Both the position numbers and the translations under genes were made by a program. This document shows positions 8,868 through 16,560 of a DNA stretch of 64,000 bases, piece by piece. Numbering within the stretch: the stretch's first letter is position 1; each line of letters starts with the position of its first letter. The stretch spans positions 3,162,001 through 3,226,000 of the forward strand of contig OZ240678.1 in NCBI GenBank assembly GCA_965198905.1. The letters are read 5' to 3'. This DNA comes from CAHJWH01 sp965198905 (lineage in GTDB: Bacteria > Pseudomonadota > Alphaproteobacteria > Caulobacterales > Caulobacteraceae). The notes beneath the pieces are model-generated. The model worked only from the letters and a program-made list of their open reading frames with translations. It had not been told where the DNA came from and did no database searches.

Positions 8868-9929
8868 ATGAAGCCGCTTTCGGGTCTGAATCTCGCTGTC
8901 GCCGGTGCAGGCGTCTTCGGCTTGGCCATCGCGTCTTCGTGTGTCGAGCAGGGCGCAGACGTCCAGATCTTCGAACCTCGCGCCTTTGGAGTGAACGCTT
9001 CGGGCGTCGCCGCCGGTATGCTGGCCCCAGCTTTCGAAGCGCTCTTAGATCAAACGCCTGCAGAGCGTTACGGGCCGTTTCAGCAGGCTTATGCAGCCTG
9101 GCTCGCCTTCGCTGGCAACGTCCTCAAGGATATGCCTTCGGACCTGACCTCCGGCACAGTCTATGTCGGCTCTGTCGATGAGGTGAGCGCCCTGTCAGGC
9201 CGGCTGGCGTCGTTCGGCGTTCGCTCGACGTTGTTGACCGGCGAGGCGGTGCGAGCCCTTCAGCCGCGTCTTCGTCGGGATATCGAAGCCGCCATCCGGG
9301 TGGCGGGCGAAGGTCGGCTCGATCCTGTCGCCGTGCTGGCAGGCCTGGACGCGCGCTTCCGCGGCCTTGGGGGCGTCTGGCGTCGCGAAGGTCTGGGCCC
9401 TGAACATGTGGGCGCGTTTGATGCGGTGGTGCTCGCCGCGGGATTTCAGACCCGCGCCTGGGCCAGCCAGGTCCCGGAGCTTTCGGCCTTGGGCGCGATA
9501 AAGGGCCATGTGCTCCACTTTGCGGGGGGCCCGACCTCTGGGCCGGTGATCCGCAGCGCGCAGGGCTATGCTGCACCGCAACGGGCCGGCGTGGTGTTCG
9601 GCGCGACGATGGAGGCGGGGCGCTTTGACGACGACATCGACCCGGACAAGGTTCGGATGCTGCTGAGGGCGGCCTCGACGCTCATTCCGGATTTGGCCGA
9701 GACGCCCTTCGTGGCCCGGACGGGCGTTCGCGCCTCGACGCCGGACGGATGGCCCATGATCGGGCGCACGGTCTCGGGCCTCTACGTGGCCACGGGCGCG
9801 CGGAGGAACGGATGGCTGCTCGCGCCCCTGGTGGCGGAGGCGATGGTCGAGGCGCTTCAGGGCTCAGCCCCTCGGGAGGGCTTTGACCCGGGTCGCTTCG
9901 GCCGGGGCGAGGCTGTCACGAACGCTTGA
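8868..9929 (+). CDS. FAD-dependent oxidoreductase, DAO/ThiO-like
   Basis: A 353-residue flavoprotein of the D-amino-acid oxidase fold. The N-terminal dinucleotide-binding motif is LAVAGAGVFGLAIASSCVEQ with an acidic residue at the end of strand 2 (IFEPRAF). ASGVAAGMLAPAFE follows, as in glycine oxidase. The C-terminal FAD-contact segment is ARTGVRASTPDGWPMIGRTV, followed by GLYVATGARRNGWLLAP. This layout fits ThiO, which makes dehydroglycine for thiazole synthesis, or a related amine oxidase. No thiS/thiG genes are adjacent in the window, so the specific role is uncertain. The stop overlaps the candidate promoter of rpsB. Confidence 0.8.
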   Translation: MKPLSGLNLAVAGAGVFGLAIASSCVEQGADVQIFEPRAFGVNASGVAAGMLAPAFEALLDQTPAERYGPFQQAYAAWLAFAGNVLKDMPSDLTSGTVYVGSVDEVSALSGRLASFGVRSTLLTGEAVRALQPRLRRDIEAAIRVAGEGRLDPVAVLAGLDARFRGLGGVWRREGLGPEHVGAFDAVVLAAGFQTRAWASQVPELSALGAIKGHVLHFAGGPTSGPVIRSAQGYAAPQRAGVVFGATMEAGRFDDDIDPDKVRMLLRAASTLIPDLAETPFVARTGVRASTPDGWPMIGRTVSGLYVATGARRNGWLLAPLVAEAMVEALQGSAPREGFDPGRFGRGEAVTNA

Positions 9930-9954
9930 TCTCGCAGCCGTTTTTCCCTATCTG
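9926..9954 (+). promoter_or_regulatory. Possible sigma-70 promoter for rpsB-tsf
   Basis: TTGATC at 9926-9931 and TATCTG at 9949-9954 are separated by 17 bp. They lie 126-154 bp upstream of the rpsB ATG. The match is partial (4/6 and 3/6). The long leader that would follow could hold S2 autoregulation, but I cannot show a structure. Confidence 0.3.
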
Positions 9955-10079
9955 ACCCTTATCCCACACGCAGACGTGCGGTCGTACGGCCATCTGGTCG
10001 TTGCGCCCGCTTCCGGCGTCGTCCCTCGGGCGGCGGTCTTGTCTGCGGAGGCCTACCGGAAACAGGAACGCACAACGTC

Positions 10080-10925
10080 ATGGCACTACCAGAATTCAGC
10101 ATGCGCTCGATGCTCGAATCGGGCGCGCACTTCGGCCACCAGACCCACCGCTGGAACCCGAAGATGGAGCGCTTCATCTTCGGATCGCGCGCCAACATCC
10201 ACATCATCGACCTGTCGCAGACTATCCCGCTGCTGCACCAGGCCCTGCTGAAGGTGCGCGAGGTCTCCGCCGGCGGCGGCCGGGTGCTGTTCGTCGGCAC
10301 CAAGCGCCAGGCCCAGGACCCGGTGGCCAACGCCGCCAAGCGCTGCGCCCAATACTATGTCAACCACCGCTGGCTCGGCGGGACGCTGACCAACTGGCGC
10401 ACCATCTCCGGCTCCATCGCGCGGCTGCGCGAACTGGAAGGCGTGCTTGAGGGCCATGGCGAAGGGCGCACCAAGAAGGAACTGCTGACGCTGACCCGCG
10501 AGAAGGAGAAGCTCGAGCTGTCCTTGGGCGGAATCAAGGACATGGGCGGCATTCCCGACCTGATGTTCGTGATCGACACCAACAAGGAAGCCATCGCCAT
10601 CCAGGAGGCGCGCAAGCTCAACATCCCGGTGGTGGCGATCCTGGACACCAACTCCGATCCGGACGGCGTAGCCTATCCGGTGCCGGGCAATGACGACGCG
10701 GCGCGGGCCCTGCAGCTCTACTGCGACCTGGTGGCCGATTCGGTGCTGGACGGCCTGGCCACCGGCCAAGCGGCCTCGGGCGTGGACCTCGGCGCGGCCG
10801 AAGCGCCGTCGCTGGAGCCGGCGCTCCGCCAGACCGCCGCCGCCGAGCCCGCTTCGGACGAGACTCCGACCGAGCGGACCGAAGAGGCGCTGGACGCCGC
10901 TGCGGTCGAGCCGGCCTCGGCCTGA
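10080..10925 (+). CDS. rpsB: 30S ribosomal protein S2
   Basis: S2 is a primary protein of the 30S head that helps anchor S1 on the ribosome. Family hallmarks are SMRSMLESGAHFGHQTHRWN at the N-terminus, MERFIFGSRANIHIIDLSQT, and YYVNHRWLGGTLTNWRTI. The conserved core spans residues 1-235. The last 45 residues are an Ala/Glu-rich tail (APSLEPALRQTAAAEPASDE...) of the kind often seen in alphaproteobacterial S2. At 281 residues it is longer than the E. coli protein (241) only because of this tail. It is the first gene of the conserved rpsB-tsf-pyrH-frr order. A large palindrome separates it from tsf. Confidence 0.98.
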   Translation: MALPEFSMRSMLESGAHFGHQTHRWNPKMERFIFGSRANIHIIDLSQTIPLLHQALLKVREVSAGGGRVLFVGTKRQAQDPVANAAKRCAQYYVNHRWLGGTLTNWRTISGSIARLRELEGVLEGHGEGRTKKELLTLTREKEKLELSLGGIKDMGGIPDLMFVIDTNKEAIAIQEARKLNIPVVAILDTNSDPDGVAYPVPGNDDAARALQLYCDLVADSVLDGLATGQAASGVDLGAAEAPSLEPALRQTAAAEPASDETPTERTEEALDAAAVEPASA

Positions 10926-10933
10926 TACGGTCT

Positions 10934-11046
10934 GCGTGCTTCGAGACGGGCTCTCTGCGAGAGCCCTCCTCAGCATGACGAAGGCTTGGCGCAACCTACC
11001 TTCCTCGTCATCCTGAGGAGCCCCTCAGGGGCGTCTCGAAGGACGC
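10934..11046. repeat. Large imperfect palindrome between rpsB and tsf
   Basis: The outer arms are GCGTGCTTCGAGAC (10934-10947) and GTCTCGAAGGACGC (11033-11046), with one mismatch. Internal arms CCTCCTCAGCATGACGAAG and CTTCCTCGTCATCCTGAGG also pair. The whole 113-bp unit can fold into one long hairpin. It resembles dispersed extragenic palindromes of Caulobacterales. In this position it could modulate the rpsB to tsf transcript ratio. Confidence 0.75.
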
Positions 11047-11140
11047 ACTCCGCCTCTGCTGTCACAGCGGCGAGCTAAACATTTGACACCTGCGGTTGCG
11101 AGCTGAGTCGCCCGCACTTTTTACAATGGAGAAAAGGGCC

Positions 11141-12076
11141 ATGGCCGAAATCACGGCTGCGCTCGTGAAAGAGCTCCGCGAGAAGTCCGGCGCGGGCATG
11201 ATGGACTGCAAAAAGGCGCTGACCGAGACCGGCGGCGACATTGAGGCCGGCATGGACTGGCTGCGTACCAAGGGCCTCAGCAAGGCCGCCAAGAAGGCCG
11301 ACCGCGTCGCCGCCGAAGGCCTGATCGCCATCGCGCTCCGTACCGAGGGCGCCGGCATGACCGGCGTCGCGGTCGAAGTGAACGCCGAGACCGACTTCGT
11401 GGCCAGGAACGAGAAGTTCCAGGCCACCGCCCGCGCCGTGGCCAAGACCGCCCTGGACGTGAAAGGCGGCGTGGATAAGCTCGCCGACGCCAAGACCGAA
11501 GGCGGCGAGACGGTCACGGAGATGCTCACCACCCTCATCGCCACCATCGGCGAGAACATGACCGCGCGCCGCATGGCCCGCTTCGTCGTGCCCGAGGGCG
11601 TGGTCGCCGCCTATGTCCACAACGCTGTGGCCCCCGACCTCGGCCGCATCGGCGTGCTGGTGGCGCTGCAATCGTCGGCCGACCACGACAAGCTGACCGA
11701 GATGGGCCGAAAGATCGGCATGCACATCGCCGCCACCTCGCCCCTGTCGCTGTCGGTCGACGACATCGACCCGCAGGCGGTGGAGCGCGAGCGCGCCATC
11801 TTCTCCGAACAGGCCCAGGCGTCCGGCAAGCCGCCCCAGGTCATCGAGAAGATGGTCGAGGGCCGCATCCGCAAGTTCTACGAGGAGGTGGTGCTGCTGA
11901 AGCAGGCCTTCGTGATGAACCCGGACCAGACCATCGAGCAGTTCGTGGCCGAGCAGGGGAAGGCGCTGGGCAGCGCCATCGCGCTGACCGGCTTCGTGCG
12001 GCTAGCCCTGGGCGAAGGCGTCGAGAAGACCAAGGACGACTTCGCCGGCGAGGTGGCGGCGCTCACGGGGCAGTAG
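11141..12076 (+). CDS. tsf: Elongation factor Ts
   Basis: EF-Ts exchanges GDP for GTP on EF-Tu. The N-terminal UBA-like domain contains the signature VKELREKSGAGMMDCKKALT. The core has VEVNAETDFVARNEKF, and the dimer/coiled-coil region follows with MHIAATSPLSLSVDDID. The length of 311 residues is normal. The ATG at 11141 is preceded by GAGAAAAGG. An in-frame ATG at 11126 would add a nonconserved leader. It follows rpsB with a 215-bp gap that contains a large palindrome. Confidence 0.98.
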   Translation: MAEITAALVKELREKSGAGMMDCKKALTETGGDIEAGMDWLRTKGLSKAAKKADRVAAEGLIAIALRTEGAGMTGVAVEVNAETDFVARNEKFQATARAVAKTALDVKGGVDKLADAKTEGGETVTEMLTTLIATIGENMTARRMARFVVPEGVVAAYVHNAVAPDLGRIGVLVALQSSADHDKLTEMGRKIGMHIAATSPLSLSVDDIDPQAVERERAIFSEQAQASGKPPQVIEKMVEGRIRKFYEEVVLLKQAFVMNPDQTIEQFVAEQGKALGSAIALTGFVRLALGEGVEKTKDDFAGEVAALTGQ

Positions 12077-12090
12077 GCGCTCGCTCGATG

Positions 12091-12208
12091 CTCCCCCGCT
12101 GCGGGAGCTGTCGGCGAAGCCGACTGAGGGGGCTCCCGCTTGGCGCCGGCGGCGCAGCCCCCTCCACCGAGCTTCGCCTGGTCCCCCTTCCCCAAGAGGG
12201 AAGGATCG
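12091..12208. repeat. REP-like palindromic repeat cluster (copy 2)
   Basis: This carries the same unit as at 4406-4507, inverted: CTCCC-CCGCT-GGGAG type hairpin at 12091-12107, GTCGGC-GAA-GCCGAC at 12110-12124, and arms GAGGGGGCT / AGCCCCCTC enclosing the rest. CCCTTCCCC-AAGAGGGAAGG follows at about 12186-12203. It fills much of the gap between tsf and pyrH and can form several consecutive hairpins. Confidence 0.75.
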
Positions 12209-12308
12209 AAGAGGGGCAAGGCGTCGCGGCTTGACCTTCTAAGGTGCGTGCGCCTCGCCAATCAGTCATGTACGTGACCGTTCCCGGCGGCGCGCGAGGT
12301 TGAAGATC

Positions 12309-13067
12309 ATGACACCCTCCCTCGCCCCGGCTCCCCCCCAGCTCCGCTTCCGCAAGGTGCTGCTCAAGGTCTCCGGGGAGGTGCTGATGGGCGACACGCC
12401 CTACGGCATCGACATGAACACCGTCGACGGGGTGGCCCGCGACATCGCCGAGATCGTCAAGCTGGGCGTCGAGCTTTGCCTCGTTATCGGCGGCGGCAAT
12501 ATCTTTCGCGGCCTGTCCGGGGCCGCCAAGGGCATGGACCGCACGTCCGCCGACTATATGGGCATGTTGGCCACGGTGATGAACGCTCTTGCGATGCAGA
12601 ACGCGCTGGAACGCCACGGCGTGGATACGCGCGTCCAGTCCGCCATCCCCATGGCCCAGGTGTGCGAGCCCTATATCCGCCGGCGCGCCGTGCGCCACCT
12701 GGAGAAGGGCAGGGTGGTGATCTTCGCCGCCGGCACCGGCAACCCCTTCTTCACCACGGACACGGCGGCCGCTCTCCGCGCCGCCGAGATGGGCTGCGAC
12801 GCCCTGATGAAGGGCACCAGCGTCGACGGCGTCTACACCGCCGACCCCAAGCGGGATCCGACGGCCCGTCGCTATGATCGGCTGAGCTATCTCGACGTCC
12901 TGTCCCAGGACCTGCGGGTGATGGACGCATCCGCCATCAGCCTGATGCGCGAGAGCGGCATCCCGATCATCGTCTTCTCCATCCGCCGCCCTGGCGCGCT
13001 GGTCGACGTGATGACCGGCGCGGGCGTGCACACCATCATCACCGAACAGCCCCTGGCGGCGATCTGA
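12309..13067 (+). CDS. pyrH: Uridylate kinase
   Basis: UMP kinase of the amino acid kinase fold, which phosphorylates UMP to UDP as the first step to UTP and CTP. Visible motifs are VLLKVSGEVLMGD (phosphate loop), LVIGGGNIFRG, and the GTGNPFFTTDTAAALRA segment with the uridine site. DALMKGTSVDGVYTADPK follows. At 252 residues it is slightly longer than average because of a Pro-rich leader (MTPSLAPAPPQLRF). The ATG at 12309 lies in frame with an upstream TTG at 12300. It sits between tsf and frr as in most alphaproteobacteria. Confidence 0.97.
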   Translation: MTPSLAPAPPQLRFRKVLLKVSGEVLMGDTPYGIDMNTVDGVARDIAEIVKLGVELCLVIGGGNIFRGLSGAAKGMDRTSADYMGMLATVMNALAMQNALERHGVDTRVQSAIPMAQVCEPYIRRRAVRHLEKGRVVIFAAGTGNPFFTTDTAAALRAAEMGCDALMKGTSVDGVYTADPKRDPTARRYDRLSYLDVLSQDLRVMDASAISLMRESGIPIIVFSIRRPGALVDVMTGAGVHTIITEQPLAAI

Positions 13068-13090
13068 CAGCCGGATTACGAGCACTGACG

Positions 13091-13648
13091 ATGAGCAAGC
13101 CCGACCTTTCCAAATACGACGACCGCATGGACAAGGCGGTGGACGCCCTGAAGGACGAGTTCGGGGGCCTGCGCACCGGGCGGGCCAATGCGGGCCTGCT
13201 GGAGCCGATCACGGTGGAGGCCTATGGCTCGACCATGCCGCTGAATGCGGTGGGTTCGGTCAGCGTGCCGGAGCCGCGGATGATCACCGTCAGCGTCTGG
13301 GACAAGGCCCTGGTGATCCCGACGGAGAAGGCGATCCGCAACGCAGGCCTGGGGCTCAACCCCATCACCGACGGCCAGACCCTGCGCATCCCCATCCCGC
13401 CCCTGACCGAGGAGCGCCGCCGCGACCTGGCCAAGCTGGCCGGAAAATACGCCGAACAGCAGAAGGTCGCGGTGCGCAACGTCCGCCGCGAAGCCATGGA
13501 GGACCTGAAGAAGGCGCAGAAGGACGGCGCCATCTCCGAGGACGATTCCAAGAAGGCCGGAGACGAGGTGCAGGGCTTCACCGACGCGGCGGTCAAGCGC
13601 ATCGACGACGCCTTGAAAACCAAGGAACAAGAGATCATGCAGGTTTGA
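13091..13648 (+). CDS. frr: Ribosome recycling factor
   Basis: RRF releases post-termination ribosomes together with EF-G. The full 185 residues are present: the long three-helix domain (LRTGRANAGLLEPITVEAYG) and the beta-rich domain II (IPIPPLTEERRRDLAKLAGK), ending in KRIDDALKTKEQEIMQV. It follows pyrH by 23 bp and is almost certainly co-transcribed. There is nothing unusual in length or residues. Confidence 0.98.
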   Translation: MSKPDLSKYDDRMDKAVDALKDEFGGLRTGRANAGLLEPITVEAYGSTMPLNAVGSVSVPEPRMITVSVWDKALVIPTEKAIRNAGLGLNPITDGQTLRIPIPPLTEERRRDLAKLAGKYAEQQKVAVRNVRREAMEDLKKAQKDGAISEDDSKKAGDEVQGFTDAAVKRIDDALKTKEQEIMQV

Positions 13649-13703
13649 GAGCCTGCGCGTCGAACGTCTGAGTGCGTCCGGGTTGCGAGGAGGGGTGTCG
13701 CTG

Positions 13704-14468
13704 ATGTCGCCGAAGTTGGGATCGCGCGGAGCCCAGGCCGCTCCGACCGCGCCTCGGCACGTGGCGATCATCATGGACGGCAACGGCCGTTGGGCCAAGG
13801 CGCGCAGCCTGCCTCGCACCTTCGGCCACCGCGCTGGCGTGAACGCGCTGAAGCGCACGGTCGAGGCCGCACCCGACTTCGGCGTCGAGTGGCTGACGGT
13901 GTTCGGCTTCTCCACCGAGAACTGGCGGCGCCCGATCATCGAGGTGACCGAGCTGATGAAGCTGATGAAGGCTTACGTCTCCAGCGATCTGGAGCGGTTG
14001 GAGCGCGAGGGCGTCCGGGTCCACGTGATCGGGCGCCGGGACGACCTGTCCGCCGATATCCTCGAGGTGATCGAGCGAGCCGAGCGGCGCACCCGGCACA
14101 ACGACCGCTTCCACCTGCAGGTCGCCTTCAACTACGGCGGCCGGGCCGACATCGCCGACGCCGCCCGACGCTATGCCCTGGCCGTGACCCGCGGGGAGGC
14201 GACGCTGGACGGCGACAGCGAGGCGAGTTTCGAGCGGCACCTGTCCACCTCCGACGGGCCGCCGCCCGACCTGATCATCCGCACCTCCGGCGAGCGACGG
14301 TTGTCCAACTTCCTTCTCTGGGAAGCCGCCTATGCAGAGCTGGTGTTCCAGGACGTGCTCTGGCCCGACTATGGGCCGGGTCCGCTCGGTGAGGCGATCG
14401 CAGATTACCAGGCCCGCGAACGGCGTTACGGCGGAGCCGAGATCGATGACGTCCTCGCCACCGGGTAA
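13704..14468 (+). CDS. uppS: Isoprenyl transferase (undecaprenyl diphosphate synthase)
   Basis: A cis-prenyltransferase that extends farnesyl diphosphate to the C55 carrier lipid for peptidoglycan and O-antigen. The catalytic P-loop reads HVAIIMDGNGRWAKARSLPR, followed by GFSTENWRRP and the C-terminal DLIIRTSGERRLSNFLLW with the substrate-binding arginines and glutamate. AGGAGG lies about 12 bp before ATG 13704. GTG at 13695 is the alternative. The 3' end overlaps cdsA by 23 bp, indicating translational coupling. Confidence 0.96.
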   Translation: MSPKLGSRGAQAAPTAPRHVAIIMDGNGRWAKARSLPRTFGHRAGVNALKRTVEAAPDFGVEWLTVFGFSTENWRRPIIEVTELMKLMKAYVSSDLERLEREGVRVHVIGRRDDLSADILEVIERAERRTRHNDRFHLQVAFNYGGRADIADAARRYALAVTRGEATLDGDSEASFERHLSTSDGPPPDLIIRTSGERRLSNFLLWEAAYAELVFQDVLWPDYGPGPLGEAIADYQARERRYGGAEIDDVLATG

Positions 14469-15297
14469 GACACGCCGGGGGCGCTTCGACTGGTCCAACC
14501 TACGTCTGCGGGTGATCTCGGCCGGGGTGCTGGCGCCGCTGATCCTGGCGGCGGTCTGGTTCGGCGGCCTGCCCTTCCTGCTGCTGATCTGGGGCGCTGT
14601 CGGCCTGCTGGCGCTGGAATGGGCGACGATGAGCGCGCCCGAGACGCCGATCCGGGCCGGCGCGGTGATGGCCGTCATGCTGCTCTTCGCCGCGATCGCG
14701 GTGAAGGCGGGCTATTTCAAGAGCGCATGGCTGGCCGTGGCGATCGGGGCGGCGGCGGTCTGGGCGGTCGCCATGATCTGGCGACGCGACGACGGCCCGC
14801 TGCACGAGGCGTTCGGCATGCTCTATCTCGGCGCGCCCATGGTTTCGCTGCTGTGGCTTCGCAGCGGGGCCCAGGGGCGCGACTGGACCTTCATGCTGCT
14901 GGCCGCGACTTGGTCGGCCGACATCGGGGCCTATGCGGCCGGCAGCCTGATCGGCGGCCCGAAGCTGTGGCCGCGCATATCGCCGAAGAAGACCTGGTCG
15001 GGATTTCTCGTGGGGATCCTCGCCTCCATGGCGGCGGCTGAACTCGTCGCTCTGGCGTCGCCCATGCAGGGTGGGCCGCCGATCTCTTGGGCGTGGGCGG
15101 CCGGTCTCGTGGTAGGCTTGGCCACCATGGCGGGCGATCTATGCGAATCCATGCTGAAGCGCAGCTTTGGCGTGAAGGATTCCGGAAGCCTCATTCCCGG
15201 CCACGGCGGCCTGCTCGACCGGGTTGACGGGCTGATGTTCGCCACCGCCGCGATGGCCCTGGTGCGCTGGGCGGTGCGTTTTGGAGCGGCGTTTTAG
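14446..15297 (+). CDS. cdsA: Phosphatidate cytidylyltransferase
   Basis: CDP-diacylglycerol synthase, an inner-membrane enzyme that supplies all phospholipid head-group pathways. About eight hydrophobic segments are visible. The C-terminal family signature is KDSGSLIPGHGGLLDRVDGL with the metal-binding aspartates, preceded by ISPKKTWSGFLVG. The start ATG 14446 lies inside the end of uppS, giving a 283-residue protein without the Arg-rich extension of the longer frame. It is followed by a 57-bp gap that carries the hairpin preceding dxr. Confidence 0.95.
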   Translation: MTSSPPGKTRRGRFDWSNLRLRVISAGVLAPLILAAVWFGGLPFLLLIWGAVGLLALEWATMSAPETPIRAGAVMAVMLLFAAIAVKAGYFKSAWLAVAIGAAAVWAVAMIWRRDDGPLHEAFGMLYLGAPMVSLLWLRSGAQGRDWTFMLLAATWSADIGAYAAGSLIGGPKLWPRISPKKTWSGFLVGILASMAAAELVALASPMQGGPPISWAWAAGLVVGLATMAGDLCESMLKRSFGVKDSGSLIPGHGGLLDRVDGLMFATAAMALVRWAVRFGAAF

Positions 15298-15331
15298 AAT
15301 GACGACGAGGTTTGAAGATCGCCGCCTTCCT

Positions 15332-15354
15332 CCCTCTCCCGCAACGGGAGAGGG
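15332..15354 (+). promoter_or_regulatory. REP-type hairpin carrying the dxr ribosome binding site
   Basis: CCCTCTCCCG (15332-15341), loop CAA, then CGGGAGAGGG (15345-15354) form a perfect 10-bp stem. The 3' arm GGGAGAGG is also the Shine-Dalgarno sequence of dxr (ATG at 15358), with about 4 bp spacing. Folding of the mRNA would hide it. A very similar hairpin precedes lpxI. Confidence 0.7.
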
Positions 15355-15357
15355 GTG

Positions 15358-16536
15358 ATGCGCAGCATCGCCATCCTGGGCTCCACCGGCTCCATCGGCG
15401 TCTCCACCCTGGACCTGCTGGAAAAATCGGGCGCGGAGGTCCGGGTCGAGGCGCTGGCGGCGGGGCGTAACGTCGCACGTCTGGCCGAACAGGCGCTGAA
15501 GTGGCGCCCCCGCATGACCGTCGTCGCCGACGAGTCCTGTCATGGGGAGCTGAAGCACAGGCTTGCCGGATCGGGTCTGGAGACCGCCGCGGGAGACGCC
15601 GCGGTGATCGCGGCGGCCGAGTCGGCGGACTGGGTCATGGCCGCCATCGTCGGCGCCGCAGGGCTTCGCCCCACCCTGGCCGCAGCCCGGCGCGGCGCCA
15701 CTATCGCCTTGGCCAATAAGGAAAGTCTGGTCTGCGCCGGTCCCGCTCTGCTCGCCGCCTCACGCGCCGCCGATGGCGTTGTGGTGCCGGTGGACAGCGA
15801 GCATTCCGCCATCTTCCAGGTGCTGCAGCCGGATTGTGCTCACCGGGTGAAGCGTCTGATCCTCACCGCTTCGGGCGGGCCATTCCGTACCTGGAGCAAG
15901 CGTGAGATGCAGGCTGCGACACCAGAGCAGGCGGTCGCCCATCCGAATTGGAGCATGGGCGCCAAGATTTCGGTCGATTCCGCGACCATGATGAACAAGG
16001 GCCTCGAAATGATCGAGGCCTCCTACCTGTTCGACACCCCGGAACCCAAGGTCGATGTCATCGTGCACCCGCAGTCGGTGATCCACAGCCTGGTCGAGTA
16101 CCAGGACGGCTCGACCCTCGCGCAGCTGGGGCCGCCCGACATGCGCGCGCCGATCGCCTGCGCCTGGGCGTGGCCCGACCGGCTGCCCTGGCCGGCGCCC
16201 GGGCTCGATCTGGCGCAGGTGGCGACGCTGACCTTCGAAGCGCCCGATCCAGACCGCTTTCCGGCGCTGAGGCTTGCGCGGACGGCCCTGCGCATGGGCG
16301 GCGGCGCGCCGGCTGCGCTGAACGCCGCCAACGAGGTGGGCGTGGCCGCCTTCCTGGACCGGCGCATCGGCTTCCTCGACATCGCCGAGATGGTGGAGCG
16401 CACCCTGGAGCGGATGGACCGGACGGGCGATCTCTCCCCCTCCCGGAACGATCCAATCGACGCCGCCTTCGCCGTGGACGCGGGGGCGCGGCGGGTAGCC
16501 TCGGAATTGCTCTCGTCCTTAACGCTTGTGAACTAA
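15358..16536 (+). CDS. dxr: 1-deoxy-D-xylulose 5-phosphate reductoisomerase
   Basis: The NADPH-dependent enzyme that makes MEP, the committed step of the non-mevalonate isoprenoid pathway. The NADPH motif is IAILGSTGSIGVSTLDLLEK at the N-terminus. The metal and substrate site is VPVDSEHSAIFQVLQ, and LTASGGPFRTWS and HPNWSMGAKISVDSATMMNK follow. At 392 residues it is of normal length. The ATG at 15358 is used. GTG at 15355 is in frame but lies inside the ribosome-binding hairpin. It provides precursors for UppS encoded just upstream. Confidence 0.97.
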   Translation: MRSIAILGSTGSIGVSTLDLLEKSGAEVRVEALAAGRNVARLAEQALKWRPRMTVVADESCHGELKHRLAGSGLETAAGDAAVIAAAESADWVMAAIVGAAGLRPTLAAARRGATIALANKESLVCAGPALLAASRAADGVVVPVDSEHSAIFQVLQPDCAHRVKRLILTASGGPFRTWSKREMQAATPEQAVAHPNWSMGAKISVDSATMMNKGLEMIEASYLFDTPEPKVDVIVHPQSVIHSLVEYQDGSTLAQLGPPDMRAPIACAWAWPDRLPWPAPGLDLAQVATLTFEAPDPDRFPALRLARTALRMGGGAPAALNAANEVGVAAFLDRRIGFLDIAEMVERTLERMDRTGDLSPSRNDPIDAAFAVDAGARRVASELLSSLTLVN

Positions 16537-16560
16537 GCCGCACGTGCCGAGGACGACGCC

